Source: Saccharospirillaceae bacterium
GTDB lineage: Bacteria; Pseudomonadota; Gammaproteobacteria; Pseudomonadales; Oceanobacteraceae
NCBI GenBank assembly: GCA_022448365.1
Contig: JAKVCS010000003.1
Span: 1,584,077-1,648,076, forward strand
Length of the DNA stretch: 64,000 bases
Reading direction: 5' to 3'
Part shown: piece after piece, positions 58,167 to 64,000 of the stretch
Position numbering within the stretch: the first letter of the stretch is position 1
Layout: each line of letters begins with the position of its first letter
Notes under the pieces: generated by a model
Told to the model about the DNA's origin: nothing
The model's input: only the letters and a program-made list of their open reading frames with translations
Database searches by the model: none
Program-made: the position numbers and the translations under genes

Positions 58167-60533
58167 TTATCGGATCGGTGTGGCCGTCAGGTTGGTGGTC
58201 ATATTCAGGTTCTGCATCACTACACCAGAAAACACGGTTTGTGGCGCAGTAACATCAGGATGTTTTAATTGAACCTGATCGATCTGAAAATCTTTAAAAG
58301 AAACATTACCCTGAACCGCAAACCCCAGCGGCCGGAGATTCTTCTGGGCATTGCTTGGACTGGCCACATAGGTATAAGTGGTTCGACTGCTGTCATCATA
58401 GATCAGCTCGTCACCCTGATTACCATTCACACCATTATCATCAGTGCCGGAAAACTTCTTTGCGACCTTAGTTTCGAATACGTCGATGTTCAGATTCGCC
58501 TGAAAGCCGTAATTGTTGCTATCTGTTGGCCCCAGACCATCATTGGTGCTGTAAGAATCGAGAATAATCTGTGTACCCGAACCATTAACCGGATCACCGT
58601 TTGCGTCTGTCGAACGGTTGTTCTCCCAAGTCAGACGGTTTCGTGCGATTGTACCATCGCTGGTAAGTCCTTCCGGCGCAAAAGCCGCCTTAAGGGCAAC
58701 AGTAAGACCTTCATTCCCACGATCCTCCCAACGGCCACCGGCAGCGCCACAGGCGGATGCATTAGACGCATTAGCGCCGACACACACGGTACCAGCACCA
58801 CCCGGATTGATGGTAAGCGAGGAACCTTTTTCAAAACGTTCGAGAACGATACGTCCGAGACTGCGGCCACTGGTTTTATCACCCCAACGCATATTGGCGA
58901 TATCCATGGTACTCCACTGCTCACCGCGATTAATACTTAAACCAGAAGGGCTGACGTCAATCTGAAACTCTCTAAGATGGATGTCATAATTTACACCGGT
59001 TGCCCATACACCCTGTCCATTCTCATCAATCGATAAACCGATATTGGTATCACTGAACAGATAATCACCGTCTATCTGTATACCGCCACCGCTCTCGCCG
59101 CCGGCCGTAACCAGAGTGTAACCATCCAGATTGAAATCCATCGCCTGGAAAACCTCAAGCGACAATAACAATTCCGCACCACCTTGAATCGGCGCAGTCT
59201 TGTTACCCACTCTCAGACCATCAATACTGTAGCTTCCCTGAAAACGATTCATCCCGAACGCAATGGCTGTTTTCGTTGCCGTCGAAGCGTTATTATCATG
59301 ATCAAACTGACGCATATCTAACGTCAGATCTCCGCGACCAAAACTCTCAATGCCACTGACAACCACGATGCGGCCATTATCAATGTAAGCCGCCTCAGCA
59401 TTAGCCAAACTCCACTCAACAGAAGCTGACAAGCCATCACTGCCAGCACCCAGGCCGGAATAAAAGCTCTGCGAATAGCTGCGTATGGCAACGGGTAGGC
59501 TGTTAAAAACCGGCTGGCGAATACCTGGATATAACTTCCAGCGATTGCTGTATCCATTGGCATCAGCAAGGCGAAAATCCAGCTGAATGGCACCAACCGG
59601 ATTCACAACATCACCGATTAGGATGCGATCTGCATTAAAAGATCCACTTAACTCGTCAAAGCCCACTAGCAGGTGATCAGACATCACATCAAAAGTCAGA
59701 TTATCGACATTCAGCGAGCCGTTAAAATCTCCCATAAACAGATCATTGCCGTCATCGGTGAAACGAACAAAGTTGGTTGGGTCTTCAAGAATATTAATGG
59801 ACGCATTCAGGCTAATACCCTCTCCGCCATTACCATCACTATCGATACGACCACCGGCAAATAGCTGCGCATTTCCGGATAATGCCAGTTCACCCGCCAG
59901 TGTGCCGAGAGATACCCCACCTAACTTCATACCGCCAGTTGAGAACGAATAGCTGAATTCATCGAGATCAAAATTCAGTCCGGTCCGGCCAGCGTCTGTA
60001 GCTTCGCCAATGCCTAAACGGGTTATATTGGCGTTATAACCAATATCATCGAAACTCAACGCACTGCCATTGGTTGTCCATACCAGCTCCGCATCATTAA
60101 TAGCGGTTTGGAATGAACCTTCGAGATAATTCCCTGAATCACTGCCACCCAGGCGCAATAAGCTACTGCCGCTGTAGTCCAATCGGAACTGACCCGCACT
60201 GGCTGTCGAATTATTAATATGCAGGCCGCCAATGGTGAGCCGCGTAGGGCTGACCTCAGTCGCAATTTGCAGAGTTCCGTCGGCCTGAACGTCAATAACT
60301 TGCGTGCTCAAAGAACCCTGGGTGATGTCGCTGGGCAAACCACTTTTAATGTCGCGTACCTGGAGGCTGTTACCGTCTTCGGTATAACTGACTTCACCAA
60401 TTTCAAAAGCACTGGTGGTTTCCAGTGTCACGCCTGCCTGACCGCTGATAGATTCCATCTCGGTATCACTGATAGGAACCAAACCGGCGTGTGAGAAGGA
60501 TGAAACAAATGTAAGTATTATTATTTTTTTCAT
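58167..60533 (-). CDS. large exported protein D of the GQAG operon
   Basis: 788 residues, not assigned to a known function. Signal peptide (MKKIIILTFVSSFSHAG), then LVPISDTEMESISGQAGVTLE, the motif shared by all four proteins of this operon. The rest is Asp/Gly/Ser/Asn-rich and likely all-beta. A short motif recurs near residues 98, 297 and 432: RLTIGGLHIN, DRILIGDVVN and DGLRVGNKTA, in the last two cases preceded by GSF/GSY. A Cys pair lies near residue 580 (VCVGANASNASAC). It starts in TAATG overlap with the gene before, so expression is coupled. Similar motifs occur in DUF6160-type and Acinetobacter Fil proteins as I recall; that link needs a profile search. Confidence 0.75.
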   Translation of the reverse strand: MKKIIILTFVSSFSHAGLVPISDTEMESISGQAGVTLETTSAFEIGEVSYTEDGNSLQVRDIKSGLPSDITQGSLSTQVIDVQADGTLQIATEVSPTRLTIGGLHINNSTASAGQFRLDYSGSSLLRLGGSDSGNYLEGSFQTAINDAELVWTTNGSALSFDDIGYNANITRLGIGEATDAGRTGLNFDLDEFSYSFSTGGMKLGGVSLGTLAGELALSGNAQLFAGGRIDSDGNGGEGISLNASINILEDPTNFVRFTDDGNDLFMGDFNGSLNVDNLTFDVMSDHLLVGFDELSGSFNADRILIGDVVNPVGAIQLDFRLADANGYSNRWKLYPGIRQPVFNSLPVAIRSYSQSFYSGLGAGSDGLSASVEWSLANAEAAYIDNGRIVVVSGIESFGRGDLTLDMRQFDHDNNASTATKTAIAFGMNRFQGSYSIDGLRVGNKTAPIQGGAELLLSLEVFQAMDFNLDGYTLVTAGGESGGGIQIDGDYLFSDTNIGLSIDENGQGVWATGVNYDIHLREFQIDVSPSGLSINRGEQWSTMDIANMRWGDKTSGRSLGRIVLERFEKGSSLTINPGGAGTVCVGANASNASACGAAGGRWEDRGNEGLTVALKAAFAPEGLTSDGTIARNRLTWENNRSTDANGDPVNGSGTQIILDSYSTNDGLGPTDSNNYGFQANLNIDVFETKVAKKFSGTDDNGVNGNQGDELIYDDSSRTTYTYVASPSNAQKNLRPLGFAVQGNVSFKDFQIDQVQLKHPDVTAPQTVFSGVVMQNLNMTTNLTATPIR

Positions 60534-61090
60534 TACGGATTACCGGTCGGGAATATCAGTAAATTACCCTGCAAATTTGCCTGACCATTAGTTTCGACTG
60601 TCAGAATATCGGTTTGCCGAAATCCGCTATCGGTTGGTCGCGGAGTGTTACTGTTAGCAATCGTAAAAGATGTATCTTCAAAATCGAGTGTATTCGGTAA
60701 GCCAATTTCAAATACATCACCGTTGAAAGTAGCGCCATCGCCGTTGAAGCCACTGTCGATTTTTCGGGTCCTTAACGTCAGCCCCTCAAACGAGAATCGT
60801 CCTTTGATGTTGTCAAGTACAAACCATCCACGGCCTGTTCCTGTATTCAAAGCGATACGCGCCCCGCATCGCTTGTCGGTAGAGGAGGAACAGTTCGTTT
60901 GCCAACTGTAACCATTAGCGGATGGGCCATCCGCATTTAACGGTCCCCCGTTTTCATTAATGGTTAAATCACCGGAAAGATACACCCCGCCTTGCCCAGT
61001 GACCTGCCCCATATCTTCTGCCGTCATTGGTTCCAGCGAGTAAGCAGCGCTACAAAATCCGCCTAAAAATAGAATGAGCAATTTTTTCAT
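60533..61090 (-). CDS. small exported protein C of the GQAG operon
   Basis: 185 residues. Signal peptide MKKLLILFLGGFCSAAYS, then LEPMTAEDMGQVTGQGGVYLSG, the shared motif. A Cys pair in NCSSSTDKRCGAR near residue 66 could form a disulfide after export. The rest is strand-rich (GRGWFVLDNIKGRFSFEGLTLRT). Overlaps the genes on both sides by one base (TAATG). Function unknown. Confidence 0.75.
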   Translation of the reverse strand: MKKLLILFLGGFCSAAYSLEPMTAEDMGQVTGQGGVYLSGDLTINENGGPLNADGPSANGYSWQTNCSSSTDKRCGARIALNTGTGRGWFVLDNIKGRFSFEGLTLRTRKIDSGFNGDGATFNGDVFEIGLPNTLDFEDTSFTIANSNTPRPTDSGFRQTDILTVETNGQANLQGNLLIFPTGNP

Positions 61091-62163
61091 TATAAATCCC
61101 TGCTCCGGGCACGCAGATACTGAATCTGCAGGTTTGAAATCGTCGCACTGCCAAAGTCAGAGTTACCAACCGACACGTTTTCGATGTGAATATCTGTTCG
61201 AGGGCCATTATTGTAAAAATTGCTGTAGTAGTTACGTCCTGCCTGATCGGCACAACCGCCGGTAGAATTTACAGATCCGCAACGCCCAGCAATACTACCC
61301 ACTTCAACTGTAAAGTTTCCGGTGGAATCTACTTCAAAGGTGACTGGCTGATCTTCTCCCCACCCAAGTTCACTCTCGACAACGAAATTACTAAAGGTCA
61401 CATCCTGACCACAGTTGTTGCCATTTGCATCGCAAGCATAGAAAGTCAGCGATTCCGCAAATGCATTGATCACAATATTACCAACCATGTCATTATTGTT
61501 ACCCCACAAGCGGATGGAGCTACCATCAAGGGTAAATCCTGTTGCGTGAGCTTCGAGGGACTGAGATCTGGCACTATCCACTTCAAGATCAAAACGAATA
61601 CCGAAATCAGCTTTCTCTGATGCCCTGCTGGTTAGTACCGAGGTGTCGATACCTGTTACCCGATCAACCCTTGACCCAGTGGATTGAGGCCTTCCCGGAT
61701 ACCTGGGCTCAGAGCGATTTTCAGACGCAGTGGCAAGCAAACTTTTGCTGCCCGAGGTGGAGCCCGTCATACGCTCTGGTGCAAGAAATTCAAATACAGC
61801 TTTATCCGGTATGCCGATATCGTCACCGTCAACCAATTCCAGGTTGTAGGGGTAAAGTAATCGGCCGATATTCACCGGGTTTCCGATGACATTGGAGCCA
61901 CGATTACTCCCGGAACCAGCCACGTAGAACTGCGAGACACTCAGTACCACGTCTTTGTTATTGCTATCCGTAATGCCACTGATATCCAGCCGATTGCCGT
62001 TAGCGACATCTGTCCCGGCCTCGAAAGCGAAATCCTCAAGTATAAAGCCGATCCCTTCTCCATCGACGGCGCCCAGCTGATCATCATCCAGACTTACCAA
62101 CTCGGCGTGAATTGAAAAGGACAGAAACGAGGCGAAAAAAAGTGCGGTATTTTTTTTAGTCAT
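61090..62163 (-). CDS. exported protein B of the GQAG operon
   Basis: 357 residues from ATG 62163; the longer frame to 62205 would read through the previous gene's end. Signal peptide MTKKNTALFFASFLSFSIHA, then ELVSLDDDQLGAVDGEGIGF, a divergent copy of the shared motif (GEG for GQAG). Two Cys pairs: FYACDANGNNCG near residue 255, and RCGSVNSTGGCA near 305. Beta-rich, acidic. Overlaps the previous gene by eight bases. Function unknown. Confidence 0.75.
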   Translation of the reverse strand: MTKKNTALFFASFLSFSIHAELVSLDDDQLGAVDGEGIGFILEDFAFEAGTDVANGNRLDISGITDSNNKDVVLSVSQFYVAGSGSNRGSNVIGNPVNIGRLLYPYNLELVDGDDIGIPDKAVFEFLAPERMTGSTSGSKSLLATASENRSEPRYPGRPQSTGSRVDRVTGIDTSVLTSRASEKADFGIRFDLEVDSARSQSLEAHATGFTLDGSSIRLWGNNNDMVGNIVINAFAESLTFYACDANGNNCGQDVTFSNFVVESELGWGEDQPVTFEVDSTGNFTVEVGSIAGRCGSVNSTGGCADQAGRNYYSNFYNNGPRTDIHIENVSVGNSDFGSATISNLQIQYLRARSRDL

Positions 62164-63130
62164 AGTACGGATCCAGCAATTTAGTGCGGACACGCTCAAT
62201 ACCATTCAGTGACTGTTCAAAGTCCACTGTAATGCCGCCATTTGGGATATTCATAAAAGCACCAAAAGGTGTGCTGGTGCCAGAGCCATTGTCGTACCAG
62301 GTCACCTCTTTCGTTTGAAACGACAAAAACAGCCCACTGGCTGGGGAACCCGGCTGACCGATATCCAGAGAACGGAAATTTCCGAGAGAGAAACAGGTGG
62401 AGAGCGATAATACCTGACAGTTGTTCGACGCAAAGAGACTAAGTAAGAAATCAGATAGCCCGCCGAGGTTACAACCAGATACACACCCCAGTGTATTTCC
62501 ATTTGCAATACCAACCTGCTTGGAGCGTATTTGATCCGGATTACCAGAAGAGTTAACGAGCACAGCATCAGCTTGAAGGCGAGTTCCATCATCGACACCA
62601 GCAACACTCAGTAAGAAGCGTTCAAAACCGCTTGCTGCAGCCCGGATAGGTGCTGCAGAACCTATCACGTTAACATCAATATTACCGGTCAGATATTCAA
62701 TGTTTCCACTAAGCTTACCTAATGCCTCACCGAACCCCAGGCGTATGCCAACTAATTCTTCTTTACCAGCGACATCTTCGAACGCCAGTTCGAAAAAAGG
62801 ATCTTTTATATTGAAGGGATCTATTGTTCCGTCGCTACCGACGCTTCCAAGCGCAAAATCATTGATCCGAATATCGCTGCTTCCGGCTTCTTCACCACTT
62901 CGCTCATAACGGCCAAGTTCAACAAGGTCGGCGTTGAGTGAGACATCAACATCCATACCAAAAGTGAACTTGGTATAATCTGTGGACCCTTGAGATGAAC
63001 GATCAATCTGTAAGAATGCCTGACCGGTTGTTTCCGATAACTGCCCATCTGACATTGGCTCCATCGCCGCATTGACAAAAGCAGGCAGCAGCGAAGCAAG
63101 CAGGTAGCAAATTACAATTCTGTAGCTCAA
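62156..63130 (-). CDS. exported protein A, first gene of the GQAG operon
   Basis: 324 residues from TTG 63130, chosen because CACGAGG stands seven bases before it. The frame is open to a GTG at 63160 that has no ribosome site. Signal peptide (YRIVICYLLASLLPAFVNA), then AMEPMSDGQLSETTGQAFLQID, the shared motif. Two Cys pairs: LGCVSGCNLGG near residue 225 and NCQVLSLSTC near 245. No membrane segment other than the signal peptide. Function unknown. It starts a four-gene operon whose members overlap by 1-8 bases. Confidence 0.75.
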   Translation of the reverse strand: MSYRIVICYLLASLLPAFVNAAMEPMSDGQLSETTGQAFLQIDRSSQGSTDYTKFTFGMDVDVSLNADLVELGRYERSGEEAGSSDIRINDFALGSVGSDGTIDPFNIKDPFFELAFEDVAGKEELVGIRLGFGEALGKLSGNIEYLTGNIDVNVIGSAAPIRAAASGFERFLLSVAGVDDGTRLQADAVLVNSSGNPDQIRSKQVGIANGNTLGCVSGCNLGGLSDFLLSLFASNNCQVLSLSTCFSLGNFRSLDIGQPGSPASGLFLSFQTKEVTWYDNGSGTSTPFGAFMNIPNGGITVDFEQSLNGIERVRTKLLDPYYD

Positions 63131-63610
63131 CGCGTAACCTCGTGAGAATTTTGGTATCACTAATGGGGTCAGTTGAGTCTAGCGCTGAACCGGAGGGGAT
63201 ATAGTGACATCCTGTTTTTATTATTAATCTTCAGTTACAACAGGATATGAATTGAAGCCAGCTCTTCAACAATTATTAGAGGTACGATAGTACTCTTTAC
63301 AATAAAGTCAGAAATATTTTATAAAAACCCTATAAAAATAGGATTTTTTACAACCCGATGGGCCAATTAAAGTTTATTTTTGGGACTTTAGTTTTGTTTA
63401 TGTTTTTTTCATCTAATTACACAAACGAACAATTTATAAAATTATTTTCTTACCGCGAGAGCTACATTTCGAACAATAAACCCAACTCGAAGACGTCATA
63501 CATCGCTTTCATGCCTGAATGCTGCAGTCATGCAACAGACGGTTGTCCCGAGTACACACGGTTGATGAAGACGGTATAAAAGTTAGATGCCAGAAATTTC
63601 TTACAGGCAA
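63131..63610. other. gene-poor stretch between the GQAG operon and the rRNA terminator
   Basis: About 480 bases. It holds the likely operon promoter (a TATATC -10-like element near 63196 on the reverse strand, unconvincing -35), the inverted repeat at 63209-63246, and a strongly AT-rich part at 63290-63450. A 73-codon forward ORF at 63358-63579 is possible but not supported. Confidence 0.55.
63209..63246. repeat. inverted repeat upstream of the GQAG operon
   Basis: ATCCTGTT (63209-63216) and AACAGGAT (63239-63246), perfect arms, 22 bases apart (30-base period, about three helical turns). About 80 bases upstream of the operon start; could be a two-site operator. Confidence 0.45.
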
Positions 63611-63647
63611 AGAAAAACCCCGATCGCGTAAGCGATCGGGGTTTTGG
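63611..63647 (-). terminator. rRNA operon terminator
   Basis: On the reverse strand AACCCCGATCGC, TTAC, GCGATCGGGGTTTTT directly after 5S rRNA. Confidence 0.93.
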
Positions 63648-63654
63648 GATAAGA

Positions 63655-63769
63655 GCTTGACGATGACCTACTCTCACATGGGGAAGCCCCACACTACCAT
63701 CGGCGATGCTGCGTTTCACTTCTGAGTTCGGAATGGATTCAGGTGGTTCCACAGCTCTATTGTCGTCAA
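63655..63769 (-). rRNA. rrf: 5S rRNA
   Basis: About 115 bases on the reverse strand. The 5' end TTGACGAC pairs with the 3' end GTCGTCAA-type sequence. Internal marks: GGAACCACCTGAATCCATTC, CGAACTCAGAAGTGAAACG and GATGGTAGTGTGGGG. Ends placed by the terminal stem, uncertain by 1-3 bases. Confidence 0.95.
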
Positions 63770-63956
63770 GCAAACTTGTATGCATTGTGTCGTCTTACGA
63801 TGTCTGCGACTACGCTGCAAATAAGGTTGGATACATGAGTTTTTTTAAGTTGTTCACTTAAAAAGAGATTCTCTAACGAACCGGCGGCAGCCGATTGTTT
63901 GTTACTCTGTTTTATTCAGAGTTGCTTGATCACCCAATCAAGTTTGGGTGTTATAT
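63770..63956 (-). other. 23S-5S rRNA spacer
   Basis: About 187 bases without tRNA. Contains CACCCAA with TTTGGGTG (63931-63950), a stem next to the 23S end that may take part in processing, and an AT-rich centre (AAGTG/CACTT near 63850). Confidence 0.7.
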
Positions 63957-64000
63957 GGTCAAGCCTCACGGGCAATTAGTACAAGTTAGCTCAACGCCTC
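63957..64000 (-). rRNA. rrl: 23S rRNA, 3' end only
   Basis: On the reverse strand the last bases read GAGGCGTTGAGCTAAC, then TTGTACTAATTGCCCGTG and AGGCTTGACC, the conserved 3' end of 23S rRNA in Pseudomonas-like bacteria. The gene continues beyond the window. Confidence 0.92.

Noticed and set aside
63358..63579. 73-codon forward ORF with a hydrophobic N-terminus upstream of the rRNA terminator
   Set aside because: No ribosome site, AT-rich DNA makes hydrophobic codons by chance, and the C-terminal half looks random. It could be real only if conserved elsewhere.
63770..63956. tRNA gene in the rRNA spacer or after 5S
   Set aside because: No cloverleaf or TTCGANNC box was seen in the spacer or after the 5S gene.

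Overview
The window looks like chromosomal DNA of a marine gammaproteobacterium. A member of the Oceanospirillaceae or a relative (Thalassolituus/Oceanobacter type) is the best guess. The reasons are the SspA-SspB pair beside petABC and rplM-rpsI, SlmA, the radC/coaBC-dut-algC-argB block with the long membrane-anchored AlgC seen in Pseudomonas and its relatives, a RegB/RegA redox pair, and a betaine-from-choline operon. No transposase, integrase, phage gene, CRISPR array or tRNA was seen. Antisense shadow ORFs are common because of codon bias and were left out.

Layout. 1-10.8 kb is a purine island. xdhA and xdhB (xanthine dehydrogenase) read left. A nucleoside-type ABC transporter (ATPase, two permeases, BMP-family binding protein), a Tsx-like outer membrane channel and a RutR-like TetR regulator read right. 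Two RutR-type boxes lie in the divergent control region. 10.8-12 kb holds an EamA/DMT transporter behind a structured leader that looks like an attenuator. 12-14.3 kb has an AlkK-type acyl-CoA ligase and a MarR regulator. 14.4-22.5 kb is one leftward choline operon, betI-betB-betA-choX-choW-choV-porin, with a candidate BetI operator at its head. 22.7-27.2 kb has an HD-GYP protein, ModF-like ATPase, HIT protein and a double-REC GGDEF regulator, all leftward. 27.4-34.2 kb has coaD, a YfhL-type ferredoxin, ggt and elyC rightward, then a barrel protein, mutM, rpmG, rpmB and radC leftward.

34.2-40.2 kb (coaBC, dut, algC, argB, slmA) reads right. 40.2-47.3 kb (sspB, sspA, petCBA, rpsI, rplM, a small membrane protein, prfC) reads left. 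47.6-52.5 kb is a TetR-controlled RND efflux pair without an outer membrane factor. 52.7-54.5 kb encodes a RegB/RegA-type redox two-component system. 54.6-58.1 kb is a leftward leuA-holD(like)-rimI-CbiM-like cluster. 58.2-63.1 kb is a leftward, tightly coupled operon of four exported proteins. All four carry the same short motif just after the signal peptide (the 'GQAG' motif, resembling what I recall of DUF6160-type proteins). The right edge is the 3' end of an rRNA operon (23S end, 5S, terminator), also leftward.

The points I would look at first are the four-gene exported-protein operon beside the rRNA operon, the attenuator-like leader of the EamA transporter, the RutR-type boxes that tie the purine island together, and the porin that ends the choline operon. 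Starts were moved from the longest ORF where a ribosome binding site, signal peptide or invariant N-terminus called for it (mutM, rimI, xdhA, hinT, the GGDEF protein and others).
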